Shown piece by piece: positions 1 through 12,437 of a stretch of DNA of 64,000 bases. A program made the position numbers and the translations under genes. The notes under the pieces were generated by a model. That model searched no databases. It had not been told where the DNA came from and saw only the letters and a program-made list of their open reading frames with translations. How positions within the stretch are numbered: the stretch's first letter is position 1; every line of letters starts with the position of its first letter. The stretch covers positions 11,067,343 to 11,131,342 of the forward strand of contig CM042090.1 of NCBI GenBank assembly GCA_023512835.1, in the 5' to 3' direction. The DNA is from Taxillus chinensis. Taxonomy: Eukaryota > Streptophyta > Magnoliopsida > Santalales > Loranthaceae.

Positions 1-1908
1 TATTCACGTTCTCTTTCTCCCTTGAGAGGAGATTCCAGATCTAGATCTAGGTCAATATCAAGGTCTAGGAGGTCCCGGTCTAGATCCTGGTCCAGGCCAA
101 GGCCCAGCTCTCGACCCAGATCGAGGTCCAGAAGTCGAGGAAGGTTGGCTGTAGATCTCAAATTTTTGTTATTCCTGATTTTAACAGTGGCAATTTTATA
201 TTGATCAGTAATTTATCTGCATCTGATACTCATGTCTTTGTATCCCTATTATGTGGGTGGCTGGTACTAAATTTTCAATCAAGGTCCAGAAGTCGTGACA
301 GGTTTGTTATGACCTGATGTTTCTTTTATTTATGCCAAAACTATTCTGTTGTTTACCTGGCTACTGCCAAGTCTATAACAGGCTGTGTATTAACTCATTC
401 ATACGAGTGATTTAATCCTTGGGCTATTATAACAGGATGGAGGCTACAAACAATGGGAATACTCTTTATGTGACAGGTCTATCTACAAGAGTTTCTGAGA
501 GGGAACTTGAAGATCACTTCTCCAAGGAAGGGAAGGTTGGTCTCTTGCAGAAAAGTATGCCTATTTTTTGGGAGTACTTTTTTTTTTTTAAATACACTAA
601 AGGGAGGGAACTGGTCCCTGCAATACTTTTTATGTATACCCATGTTGACCTGGCACAAAAGCTGCTATAAAATGAGAAGCACATTGATACTTTATCTCAG
701 TTGGTATCGTTTATTGATTGGATTTTCTGCAATACTTCTAGGACTTACTTATAAACACCTGAATATTTAATTTCATACTGCATTAGTAGCGTTTTGATCA
801 AAGTAAATGATCATAACTTTTCCTATGCTCTAGGTAGTTTCATGTTTCCTGGTCGTGGAACCCCGCACCCGCATTTCCCGTGGTTTTGCTTTCATTACAA
901 TGGACTCTGCTGAAGATGCCAGCCGCTGCGTCAAATATCTGAACCAATCTATTCTAGAAGGTCGATACATCACTGTGGAAAAGGTATTGTTGTCTCAACT
1001 TTGATGCAAGTGCAACCATTATTTATTGTTGATTTAAATCTTGCTTCTTGACTTGGAAGTTTTCTGGCTATATTCAGAATACACACTGTCAGCTATGTTG
1101 GCAGCAATCAAAGATGATGACTGATGAGTTCATCCATGTCAACTTAAGTGATACTGCTTGACAATGGCCAGCTTAAACAGCATTTGACATTCATCTGATC
1201 AACTAAACTTTGCAACTATATTGTTCAACAACCACACAACCTCAGCATTCACTTTCAACTCAACTAATCAACGGACATTTCGAACAACTTTCTAATAAGG
1301 GCTTTTATGGTACCAGTACCACATACCTGCCATTCATTTTGATGCATAGTAATCTTTTATCTTCTCAGGTTTCCTAATGAAGCCTTGTATTAGTTACTTC
1401 GCCTCTTTTTAGAAAATGGAAACTGGTGGCAATTGTGGAATGCTGAATCTTATTATTTTTGTTGTTGCTTTGTATCATTATGTGAGAGTTGGACATTATT
1501 TTGGTTATTCTTGGTATTGAGGTTTATTATTTATTCAGTCCCGAAGAAAACGTCCGAGAACTCCCACACCTGGGCATTACCTTGGGTTGAAAAATACTAG
1601 GGACTATGGTAAGCTTTTGTTTTTGTCTTGGTTACAAAAGAGCATGCTGATCTGCAGACTGACATTACTTGGATGCAATCATTTTTCTTCTGGTGAAAGG
1701 TTATCGTGGGGACCGTGGAAGATATCGTGGTGGCCGAGATGACTATGGGTATCGTAGGTCTCCAAGGCGCTCGCCAAATCGTGGGGATCGTGATTATTCA
1801 CCTAGGCGTTCTCCATACAGTGGAAGATCAAGAAGGGAGCGATCTAGGTCACTCCCTTACTCCCCTTATGATAGCCCAGACAGGAGATATTCTCGTGGTT
1901 CCAGGTAG
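1..1908 (+). CDS. SR45a: Serine/arginine-rich splicing factor SR45a-like, 5'-truncated by the window
   Basis: Exons read from the sequence are 1-143, 284-301, 436-535, 834-983, 1539-1608 and 1700-1908, all with GT..AG introns and matching phases, giving 229 codons plus TAG. The order is an N-terminal RS-rich tract, one RRM (RNP2 LYVTGL, RNP1 RGFAFITM, exons 3-4), a linker RKRPRTPTPGHYLGL, a G/R/Y-rich segment and a C-terminal RS tail ending YSRGSR. RS-RRM-RS with this linker is the plant SR45a (transformer-2-like) layout. The family acts in the nucleus in pre-mRNA splicing and is itself stress-regulated and alternatively spliced. The start codon and first exons lie outside the window. Exon 2 is only 18 nt and could be skipped without breaking the frame. 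Confidence 0.9.
284..301 (+). other. Candidate 18-nt in-frame microexon of the SR45a-like gene
   Basis: An AG precedes position 284 and GT follows 301. Joined to exon 1 (phase 2) it adds S-R-S-R-D-R before the RRM exon, a sequence typical just before the RRM of SR45a proteins. The frame holds whether it is included or skipped. It closely resembles the last bases of exon 1, including the donor site. Transcript data would be needed to confirm use. Confidence 0.55.
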
Positions 1909-2220
1909 AGGCTGCATCATATGTTTGGAATGTTTTTTTGGGACCAATTTGTTAGGCTCCCAAACCATTAGTGCTGTTGTACTTTGTTATGGAGTGAGGG
2001 ACCGGTGGTAATGGGGAAGGGCAACCATTCATCCATTTTATGGCCCTTGCTAATTTGTGCTGCTCTAACTTTTCCAGTGTTCCTTGCTGTTTTGACAGTA
2101 TTATTACTTGCTAGTTTGTTGGTTTTCCTCTCCCTTCTAGAGATATGTATTTACCCTCCACATTACTTTTTGCAGCTTTTTGTCCGATCAATTCGCAATC
2201 TTGAAGCATTTTCAATAGAT
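1909..2220 (+). other. Probable 3' UTR of the SR45a-like gene
   Basis: T-rich sequence directly after the stop codon with no coding potential in frame with the gene. Assigned by position only. No strong AATAAA-type signal was picked out. Confidence 0.5.
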
Positions 2221-2307
2221 TAACTATAACAAAAGTTATAGTTAAATATGATTAAAATTCATCTCTAGATTATTTTAAAATAATCTAGAGATGAATTTAT
2301 AACTTTT
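2221..2307. repeat. Nested inverted repeats, including a perfect 44-bp palindrome
   Basis: Positions 2255-2276 and 2277-2298 are exact reverse complements with no loop. An outer 10-bp pair (2231-2240 with 2298-2307) extends the foldback. A second small palindrome with 10-bp arms and a 4-base AAAA loop lies at 2221-2244. No coding sequence. It could be a MITE remnant or the gene's 3' boundary. Confidence 0.8.
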
Positions 2308-3280
2308 ATTTAAAATGATATATCAGTCTTTATCCTAATGTTATTTTAAAATTTCAAACAGTCCTTCACAGCATTAGTCACACAACGTTAGTGAGTGGTG
2401 AGCAAGGGATAAAAGTGGAGAGGAACTGGCAAGATGCCAGAGTTGCATGTGAGGGGCTCCCGGCCGGATTTGGTAAGGGAGGAGGCGCAATTGGCCGGGA
2501 AGCGAGTGGTGTCACAGGCCTGTTTCATCGCCACTGTCACCAATGAATGGAGGGCCAGGCGAGCCGAAGGGTTGTGGCTGTTTTGGTGAGTGGTGGCGGA
2601 GATGTAGGAGAAGAGGAAGGAGAAAAGGGCGAGGGCAGAGGGAGGAAAGGGGGCCCCGACGAAAAGGCCGCTCATACAGGAAAAGTAAGAGACGTCATGG
2701 AGGCTCCGACTTAGGTTTTTTTTTTTTTGTTTTTTTTTTTTTTTTTTTTTTGTCAAGTACGTATAAATTAATTTTCCCAAAATTCACTAGTAAGTTTTCG
2801 TATGTGTATACATTTTAAACAAGCTTTCTGAATTGAACGAGTGAATTCCGGTGCCTTTCTGGACCCAAAAATCTGTTAAAAGTCAAATTTGTGAGTTTAC
2901 ACCTTCGAAAATGGGGAAAAAAACACGAACTTGTTTAAATTAATTTATCAGAAATCAAATTTCAAATACCGTTTCTAAAAATAACTTTTGAAAACAAAAA
3001 ACCAAAAACAACACCACATAGCCTAAAATTGTTCGTACTCGTAAAGTCGTAAACCCAACAAGTGAAAGAAAAAACATTACTAAAATGGTGTGATTCAGCT
3101 TCATTTCATTTTAGTGGTGAGGCTTATACAGATCCTGCAATTGGAAGCCAAAAGGCTTCATTTGATTACAGCAGAGTATGATGTCGTCTTCTTCATTCTG
3201 GATTCAAAACGGGTGTCACGTATGTTATGGCAACTAACTAACTAACTAACTACTAACTAACTGTGTTTGTGCGAATGTAT
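2308..3280. other. Intergenic spacer between the SR45a-like gene and the ankyrin gene
   Basis: AT-rich DNA with a GC- and purine-rich island at about 2390-2715 that ends in a poly-T run (2717-2750). Open frames in the island run through the homopolymer and resemble no known protein. A short CTAA tandem array lies at about 3232-3262. No gene seen. Confidence 0.6.
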
Positions 3281-3287
3281 TATATAA
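3281..3287 (+). promoter_or_regulatory. Possible TATA box of the ankyrin-repeat gene
   Basis: TATATAA in otherwise unremarkable sequence. A start site about 30 bp downstream would leave the ATG at 3331 almost without a leader but put the ATG at 3364 about 50 bases into the transcript. This favours 3364 as the start. Confidence 0.4.
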
Positions 3288-3363
3288 CTGAATTCATTGG
3301 GTTTACAGCAAACATGAGAATTGAAAACATATGCAGTGCAGTGCACCACCCCAGAGGCGAACC

Positions 3364-5307
3364 ATGTCACCCCCAACTCTGCTCCACTCCCACACCCCCA
3401 ATCTCCCATCCCCTCTCGTCACTCTCTTCACTCCTCAACACCGCCACCGCCACCGCACTACCAACCTGCTCTTCCCTCTCCAAAACCTAACCCCACCATT
3501 CTCATTCTCCATAGTCACCACCACCACCACTCTCTCCCCATCCTCTCTCTCCTTCTCTTCTCCCCATCTCCAACCCCAAGAAATCGATGACGACGACGAC
3601 GACGAATTCGTCGTCGGCGATTGCGTCGTCTTCGAGGATGGCGCCTTCGAAGATCCCTACCTCCAACCCGGTTCGGTCTCCTCCCGCAGGCGCAGGAAAA
3701 ACAAGTCCGACACGGAGCCCGAGGATTTGGTCCCGGAGAGCTGGAAGGAGGTCGTGGAGGAGATCAACATGACCAAGAAAGAGAGGCGGAAGATCGCTCA
3801 GGAGCTGGAATTCGGCTCCAGAGTGGTGAAGAAGAAGAGGCTGGAGTCCATGCCTCCGAGGAACGTGAATGTCGAGGTTTTTAACAGGTACAAGGAGACC
3901 AAGTTGTCGCAGCTGAGGCCTACTGTTCTCGACAGCCCTACTTCCCTTGGACCCGATTCGAGAACATCGGAGGAGGCCCGTCCCCGTCCTCCCTCCGGCG
4001 GCAGCCGCGTGGCTCCCAAAGACCCAAGGTGGGCCGCGTATTGTGGCACCATGGATGATATTACTGAGTTCTTCAATAGCGAGAATTATGAACCCCGTCG
4101 TGTCGCCGCAGAAACCGAAGGTACTGCATGCATTGTTTTGCTGCAATACTATCTGATATTACAATCCCATGTATGGAACTAGCAGGGAACACAACTTTTG
4201 TTTGTCGGGCGGTTTTCAGTCAGTACATAGTAGTACATACTAGTATACTTACTATGTAGAGTTTTCGTTACATGGTGTCGGTGTTTTAGATTATGAGGCA
4301 GGCAACAAACTAATCTATAAATGCGTCCAACTCACAGGCCGCGGTAAGTTGTTCACCAAAGAAGAAACGCTTCTGTTGAATGCGCGTATACCTGATCTGC
4401 AGGGTGCAGCATCTGTAAGTTTACCATGTTCCAGGCCTTTTGTTTCTGAGCATTTCATTCCCATGGTTGTATGTGTCGACCCTGAACAAGAGTTGAAAGT
4501 TTCAATGCTAGGCTTGTTACGTTGTGCTGATAAGTGGCTTTATGTGTTGTGCTCATGCTGATTAATAAATCCTAACAATGAACTTTAACAAAACATTTTC
4601 AGAGCAAATGGCTACCATTGCACACTCTCGCTGCGTCAGGGGAGTTTTACCTTATGGATGCTTTGTTGAAACATAACGTTATTGATATCAATGGCACAGA
4701 TAAGGTATGTAAGGACATTGTTTGTTAATTCATGTAATGTGTTTGTGTGCTTGCTTGCGTTTGTCATTTTTATGTATACTCTTTCTCTTATTCTAAATGA
4801 GGGAATCAGCAAATATATATGCATTTTAATTTTATTTATCTCTTACTGCATTGTCTGCCTTTTGCTATCATTTTTTTTCAAGGATGGTCTGACTGCACTT
4901 CACAGAGCAATCATCTGCAAAAAACAGGCTATCACGAACTATCTTTTGAGAGAATCGGCAAATCCTTTTGTACGTGATAAAGTGAGTATACACTCCTAGT
5001 ATGTTGATTTTTTCCACACCAAGTTTTACTCCTTACTGCTACACAAACATAAGTTTTAAATACATGTTTTCTCAATCTAATCAGCATTGAGGAATGGCTG
5101 GTCTTTATCCAAGGCCCTTATCTTTCTCCAATTTGATTTGCTTTTGCCTTCTGCTTACGTTTCTTACGACCAGGAGGGAGCCTCCCTGATGCATTACGCT
5201 GTTCGAACAGCATCAGTTCCAGCCATAAAAGTCCTCTTGCTATACAATGTGGATATAAACCTTCAAGACAGTGTGAGACTAATGAGTTCCTGAGTTGTGT
5301 GTGTGTG

Positions 5308-5346
<39 letters not shown>

Positions 5347-8300
5347 CATTTCATTTTCAATCGACTGGGGTAATACTCCTTTTGATTATTTCTCAGGATG
5401 GATGGACCCCACTACACCTTGCTGTTCAATCCCGAAAAATCGGTATAGTGAGGCTTTTGTTAATTAAAGGAGCCGATGAGACAATAAAAAATGTGGTACG
5501 TATCTACTAGCTTCTGTGTTATTCACTAATGGCTTAAAGCACACTATTTCATTAATGAGTTCGTGCCACTGTTCTGCGCTGTAGCTGTTTGAGGTGCTTG
5601 CTTGAATGCATATTGCTTATTAGTCTCCGAGATTTGAGCTTATTGATAGCATTTTTGGGAATAATTATTTAATTTTAAATTAGAATTGTGAAATTTTCAA
5701 TAAACAGCAGTTTTATATTGCTATATTAACTACCCCGCAAAAATTACCAACAGTTGGCTTTGGCACAATTAAGCTTATACTCAATCCGACTGAAGTTTCC
5801 AATAACCTTCTTTACCACTTATCCTTATTGCGTTTTTCTTGACTTCTAAAGTCTTTCACCACATCTTATAACTTGGCAAAGAATTCTTAAATAGTTTCGT
5901 TGTTGTTGATTTTGAGAGCTTCATATCTCTCCATAAAGACTTGCAGTTTTGCCTCCATCCTGCGATTACCTTCATAGATTTTCTGCGGTCTCTCCCATAT
6001 CTCCTTTGCAAACTTACAGTTCATCACTTTAGCGTATTCAATATCTGCTAATGTTAATATGAAGGTGTTCGAGACTTTGCCATTTAATTCATATCGTCTG
6101 TCTATAACGGGAGATGTCTCTTTATTTTCTGAAGGCTCTCTCTGTTCTTTTTGGATCAACTTCACAACATATACACCCATATATTGTAATACCATAAGCA
6201 TTCTAGTTCTCCACATATAATAATCTCATAAAAGATAAAGAACTTTTTTTGCTGTAGCTTGTGCTAATGTTGGACACCATTTAGCTCAGTAATATATTTT
6301 CGACCACTTTCAACAACTGCTTTAACACACCTAGCTCTTAAGCTAAATGGTATATCTGGTAAACTCAATTTCTGATATCAATTGAGTACAACCTGGTTTA
6401 AACTTGCTCTAATACCAAGTGGAGTTTCCAAGAATGCTACAGTTTTGTCGAGTACTGAGAGAGGGGATAAATAATGTACCTTTAAATACAATTCCAATTA
6501 ACTATAAAGCTCTTGACTTCAACCAAAGTTTTGTGTTTTTTAAACACTTCTATGACTATAATGTTCTTAGTTCTAATTAAGGCTTTGTATTATCAAATTC
6601 TTTGGTTGAATAGCTGATAGGAAACTGATACCTTTGCTAGATTGATTTTGATAACCTTTTAAACACTTTTCCCGACAACTTACCCCACACCAACGGGCAA
6701 GTCTTGTAAAGGTTTTCTCTTAGACTAACTAATTAGTGGTTTATGATTCCTAAGAACTTTTGATTCACCAATCACACAATGCAACATAAAATAAATGTGA
6801 GAATGAAAAAATACAAGATATATGTAGTTCAGTCAATATGATCACTCTATGGATAGTAAGGTTTCAACCTTTGTCAAGTCAATCCAATATCATAATTGAG
6901 GCTGCAACTTCTTACAATGATTGAACTCTCTTCCTCCTTTTTCATTCTTTATAATAATTACAAAGCCATTACATGAAAATAGTATATTTATATTTATTCC
7001 TTTTCTTCTATTCAGCCTCTATTTTGCGTGTTGTGTCTATTTTATATCAGCCTCACTCTGATCACAAAGAACGCTGCTGTCTCCTTGAAGAAATCTGAAT
7101 TTTCCTTAGGTCTTTTATCTGTTCGTTCCAACTCTGGTGTGTTTCGACACCTTCAAGTGAAACTTTTATTCCCTTTTTGGTTGCCTTAGTTGTCTTTTCT
7201 AAAGATTAGGATTAGCAACACACTTCATTAATGACGCTGACAAACTTTGTTGTTTCCCAACGTTGAAGTCCAGAAAATTGGATTGCTTTTAATTTAACTC
7301 TCATTTAATTGTCTGAAGATGGAAGTACTTTAAAGTGATCTTATTTTTTCAAATATGTATGATTTGCTTTAAAGGGTTTTAAGTATATCAGAAAGATGAC
7401 CCCAGAAAATTGGATTGCTTTGAATGACATCAACAAAGTATGAGTGCAAGTACATTTAATGAAGCGACAGTGTTTATGTTTATGTGCTTAGAAGGTAAGG
7501 CAGAAATTATGCATGATATCAATGATGATGCAAAAGTAGAACATTTGGACTCTTTCTAACATATGAAGGCTTTCTAAGGCATGACACCAGACTTACTAGT
7601 ATGGGTTAGCAGATCGTAAGTAAGAAACTCTTATACTTTAAGACATTGATGTTTTAAAATACTAGAGACTCTGGCTTACATAAAAGAAGAAAGACTTAAA
7701 CTTAAAGTCTTTATGTTTTAAGTAATGATGCACCAACCTCGTTGGTTTATGTATCCTAGGTTTTCTTAATGATGCGCTAGACTTACAATAAGAAAGATTC
7801 TTTTGTACAAATTCTAGTGTTGTTTCTGAAAGATTAATGATGGCACAATAGAGAACCTGATCGATATATTAAGAAATTCTAAAAGACGTGTTCTGTGGAA
7901 GTATTAACTAGAGAAGCAAGTTGTCAACCACGGATGTGTGACTGAACTCTCTGGGTGATGTCAGCAAACCAAAAGATTATGTAAGCACATCAAACATTAA
8001 GGAAGACACTAGAAAATCTTGTGAACATCACCTAAGAAGCCAAATAACGTCACTTTTCGCTAAGGATAGTTTTACTCACTTCAGATTAGTCAAATGACTT
8101 TGACAATGGATATAAAACATCAATTTTGCTCATTATGATCAACGAATTGAAGATTTAAAGGCATTAAACGTTTCAATTTGACCAGAATTAATGTTGAAAA
8201 TGCCTTTAGAGATGGTGGCTATATGAGTTGAGATACTTTTTTAATTCAAAACTAATTGTTAATTATTTTGGGGCTGTTTGGTACATATTTTTGTTTGTGT

Positions 8301-10714
8301 TTTAATTTCATAATTTAAATTTTTATTAGATTTAATATTTGAATTACGAATTTTAAAAACAAATTCTGTTTAATAAAAGATAATATGTTTTAAAATTTGT
8401 GTTTTTTTAAAAAGTTAGGTCCCACAAAAATTGAGAAAAAATATGATGGGTCCATGAAAAAAGAAAGCATAAGAAAGAGAATAAATAATATTTTTAAAAA
8501 ATTTAAATGTCCCATCAAAATAAGTTTGAATTTGAAAATAAAAAATAAATGAAAAGTTATTTTTAAAAAATTACTTTATTTAGAAAATAAATTTATTAAA
8601 TATTTTTTGAATTTTAATTTCTATTTTTAAAATAAAAATATGTTTACAAAACAAAAAAATGTATTATATGAAATGAGGCCTTGAGAAACTTTTTTTGAAA
8701 ACGAATATTGTGATCAGAGTCAAACTTTAAAATTGAACTTTGATAAAGAAAAAGAGTTTTTCAAATTCTGTGCTACAAAACACTGAGAATTATTATTACT
8801 TATTTTTTAAATATTATTTGTAGGATTTTTGTTTTGATAAGTAAAAGAATAATATATTAAAAAAAAAGGTACAAACAAATTGGATAAGGAATAGCCTTAC
8901 TCAAATAAAAAAAAGGCTTAGACAAATATTACAATAAAACTATAATAGGCCTAATACAAAGCCTAAAAACAAGCAAGGTAAAGGATCTCCTAAGAGCCGA
9001 CTACCTTAGCGTAGAAGTTCGTGAAATTCCGACATCATAATTAATCGAAGAGGCAACTCATGCATGCCTTTAAATCTTGTGCTCGCAGACGGCCGAGAAG
9101 ACGAGGCAAAAGCCTTTCGGGCTTATGCCTAGCTTCGATATCTTGCAACAAATCAAAGATAGCGAGGTCAAATCTTAAGTCACCCCTAACACCTTTCCAA
9201 TGGCTTTGTGGGAACGTAATCACTTCGGCTCCGATTCTGCTTCTACCGGGCAACCGGAGACACACTTAAGAGAACAAGATTTCCCATAGAGAGCGGCAAC
9301 CAATGTACTAGTAGTAGGTTGAATATCTTAGCCACCCAACGGAATCTCCCTAGGCCGCGCTCCGTAAGATTTGAATTCTTTGTTATTTATTTATTTGTTT
9401 GTTGAGGACTCATTATTAATCTCCTCATAAGATTCATTTTGTGTAAGTCTCTTGCACGAAGTACTATACATTCTTGTAGTAGTTGAGTTATGATCTTAAA
9501 ATAATTGAGGTTTCCTTTAACTCATAAAACTAAATAGTTTATCATGAGTTTGTAAATTAGTTAATAAAAATTTCATTAGTTGATGAAAGTAAAATAGAAT
9601 AGTGTTCACCTTGAACTTTTATAAGTATTGTTTCTGTTCTTTTTTTTTTGTTTACTTTGTATATTTATTTTTTAGCATTTTCTTTTTAAAGAGTTTTGGT
9701 CATGTCCGTTTTCGAGCATGATTTTGTTTTTTGTTTAAAAGGAAAAAGAAAGAGGGTCTCATTTGTTTTCAAAACAAAAATGGTATTTGGTACATAATTT
9801 GTTTTTGAAATTATCTTCTAGTTGTTTTTTGTTTTTAAATATAAACTTGATTTTTGTATGAGATTTTTTTTTGTCCCTCTATTCTCTAATTTATTATTTG
9901 GGTCTATTATTTTTTTTCCATGTTTTTTGGAACTTTGACTTTAAAAACACTTTTATTTTTTTTTATCAAACCGAATTTGTTTTATAAAATCAAAATTCAA
10001 ACTCAGTAAAAAAATAATAAAATTAAAACATAAAATAAAAAATAAATACCAAACAGGCTTCATGTTTTATGAGCTAATCAACCTCCCCTCTCCAATAGCT
10101 CACTATAAGGACCTATAACATGGTTATGCCCAGCGGAATTGACATGACCAAAGGCCAAAATCTTAAGCAGCCTTGAACGACAGAGATTGCTCACTCCTGC
10201 TTAAGTGGTTATATTATATGTATGATCGTACTGCTAATTTTCTGTTGTTACTGTTGGTTTACTGCTATTTAAATTTCAAAGCATCCCTGAATGTCACGTT
10301 TGCAATATTTTTCTTCTATGTTTCTATGCGTCCATCTGTAGTAGAACTTATTAGTGATCTAACGGTCTGTGTAGGCTTTTTAATAGGCCTCATTTTTCTT
10401 TTCGATGCATTATAAATTATAATGGTGCCTCTGTGTTCCAGGAAGGGCTAACCCCACTTGAGCTTTGCCTTTACTCGGGTCACGACGTATATACATACCA
10501 GCTCATAAAGCTACTGAAACAGCCTCCCCGGCCATCAACGTTAGGGTTGTCACAAATTCCAGTCAGAAGCTGGAAGTTACCGCAAAGTCCAGTCAGAAAC
10601 TGGAAAGTACCCCAAAGTACTGTCAGAAACAGGAAGTTGCCACAAAGGCCTTTGGGAAACAGGAGGTTACGGTCGCCGCCGAGAGCCGTCAGAAACAGAC
10701 GCCGCCGGGGTTAA
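3364..10714 (+). CDS. EMB506: AKRP/EMB506-type ankyrin-repeat protein, chloroplast-targeted
   Basis: Seven exons: 3364-4120, 4338-4414, 4603-4704, 4883-4981, 5174-5272, 5397-5495 and 10442-10714, about 501 residues. The N-terminus is rich in S, T, P and H with few acidic residues, like a plastid transit peptide. An Asp run follows at about residue 75, then a basic region ([14 protein letters not shown]) and [10 protein letters not shown]. Ankyrin repeats fill residues about 279-450, with exons 3-6 each holding one repeat of 33 or 34 codons. This matches the AKRP/EMB506 pair, needed for plastid differentiation and embryogenesis. I lean to EMB506 from the repeat region, but the N-terminal half also resembles AKRP. 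ATG 3364 has A at -3 and is preferred to the in-frame ATG at 3331. The 4.9-kb last intron and the repetitive basic C-terminal tail are unusual. Confidence 0.88.
5315..5343. repeat. (TA)n microsatellite in an intron of the ankyrin gene
   Basis: About 14 TA dinucleotides following a short GT run, between exons 5 and 6 and close to the 3' splice site of exon 6. Confidence 0.9.
5887..6417 (-). pseudogene. Ty1/copia gag fragment with primer-binding-like site, in an intron
   Basis: A 109-codon minus-strand frame (5887-6216) contains [15 protein letters not shown] and a following [16 protein letters not shown] segment, the pattern of copia gag (UBN2-type) proteins. Read on the minus strand, upstream lies TGGTATTAGAGC (6406-6417), close to the initiator-Met tRNA primer-binding site of copia elements. 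No protease, integrase or RT follows and no LTR pair was found, so this is a decayed 5' fragment inside the last intron of the ankyrin gene. Confidence 0.65.
6418..10441. other. Remainder of the 4.9-kb last intron of the ankyrin gene
   Basis: Very AT-rich with no plausible exons. At about 8835-9360 a less AT-rich block follows a short GATAAGTAAAAGAATAAT-type segment, which resembles the 3' tail of plant LINEs in reverse orientation. That is only a resemblance. The intron closes with CCAG at 10438-10441. Confidence 0.45.
10561..10702 (+). repeat. 30-bp in-frame tandem repeats coding the C-terminal tail
   Basis: About four to five degenerate 30-bp units (10561, 10591, 10621, 10651, then partial), each coding a block of the form [10 protein letters not shown]. 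They lie after the last ankyrin repeat and make a strongly basic, R/N/P/Q-rich tail that I do not associate with the family. Confidence 0.85.
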
Positions 10715-12405
10715 TCTCTCTCTCTCCCTCCCCCTCCCCGTTTTTGACATGCCATTGTGAATATATAAAGCGTAGTCTTCAGTTGGCTGTTAATTTTGCA
10801 CACAACCCTGGCAGCATTGAAACCAGCCTCTCATTCTGTATCCTCTTCTACTTTGAGTGTAATAGTTTATTAATTATGGAATATAAAATCTATTGCAACA
10901 TTCAATTATTTTAACAACTTCGTCATTAAGTTATGTTAAATGGTCAGGTGATTTCCTGCTTATTGCTTAATAAATTTTGCAACCTAAAATGGTCGCTTGA
11001 GGTTCTCAAAATAAATATAAAAGGGTCTCATTTTAGGATTTTGCTTAGACCTTTCAAATAGGATCGGTACTGTGCGGGGCTGAACCGAATTTGAAATTAA
11101 ATGATCTATGTATCAAACTGGTCTAGTCTGGTCCAGTTAATAGAGATACATTGGTCGATTTGAACAGAACCAGATGTATATAAATTCTAACACGGTGATA
11201 CGGACTTTTAGCTGTGACCTGCATTATGATCTACTCAAAAGTCAAAAGTGAAAACTAAAATTTGCGTTAGCCTTGTAATTGTTTGCGTCTCAATAAATGT
11301 TCACGTGTTTTCTTTCCCCTGTTGCTGGGCCTTGTATGGATGGGCCGGCCTTGTTCCTTGTTATGTACCGTTCTTCTGCAATTAATCGCGACCAGTTTAT
11401 TTTTCATATGTAATATGCGCACAAATCATTTTTATTCTTTATAATTATTTAATTATATATAAAAATATTTTTCATCTTTTTCTTTTTTTTTAATAATAAT
11501 TTTTTTTATTTCATATTAAATTATTAAAATTTATAATTAAATAAATAATAATAATAAAATATTATTTTAATTATATAAAAAGAGATTAAAAGAAGTATAC
11601 TTATATAGAAAAATAAAAAAATTAAATATATAAAAATAAAAAAAATTAAAGAGTATCTACTGCCGACTGTCCTAATAACTACATTTTGTAAACATAAATT
11701 ATTTTTTAAAATAAATTTATTTTAAAAAATAGAAATTCGTATGAATTTTTATTATTCATAAATATTTTTAATTTTATTGAGTCTAATATTTTTAAAAATA
11801 ATTTTATTTTTTAAAATAATATTATCGGACCAAGTATTTATTCCGATCCTATTAGAATGAATTTAAGATGACTTAACTTAACCACAACGAGTTTGAAATA
11901 AAATTTTAAACGAGTTTCCATTCTAAACTTGTCCTTTGTAACTCCAATCCCATCAACTGATGCGTAGGAATAGGATTCCTTATTTAAAATAAATAAAAAT
12001 AAATTGATTAATTAATATTTTATACTTTATTCGGTTGTTTTGTTCAGTTTAGGCTTTCAAAAAAAATAAAAAATAAAAAATCCGATAATGCAGCCAAGGA
12101 TACCTGCCCCTCTGATCTGACGACAAACCAGCCAAGAGAGCAACCAACATCACGTAGGAACAGTGGCATTGATCACACAACACGGCATGAAAACAGACAT
12201 TTCCACGGCAATAAGCCAATAAACCAAACCCAGGGACAGCACGTGCCACAGCCCACGCTGCAACCGCATAAGGCTTCTTGAATGCTTCATATATGCAACC
12301 GCACCTGCATGTGAACTGATGGGGAAGAAAGAAAGGTTTAGATGTCTTTTGGTGTCAACCGCACCTGCATGCTTCAAATATACTTTATTTGGCCGTTTCA
12401 TCAAA

Positions 12406-12437
<32 letters not shown>

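Noticed and set aside
2388..2818. Overlapping open frames on both strands in the GC-rich island
   Set aside because: Both run through the poly-T/poly-A tract, have low-complexity sequence, and match no family. Likely compositional.
3331..3363. In-frame ATG at 3331 as the start of the ankyrin protein
   Set aside because: Weak context (C at -3), too close to the likely TATA box, and the sequence from 3364 is a better transit peptide start. Not excluded.
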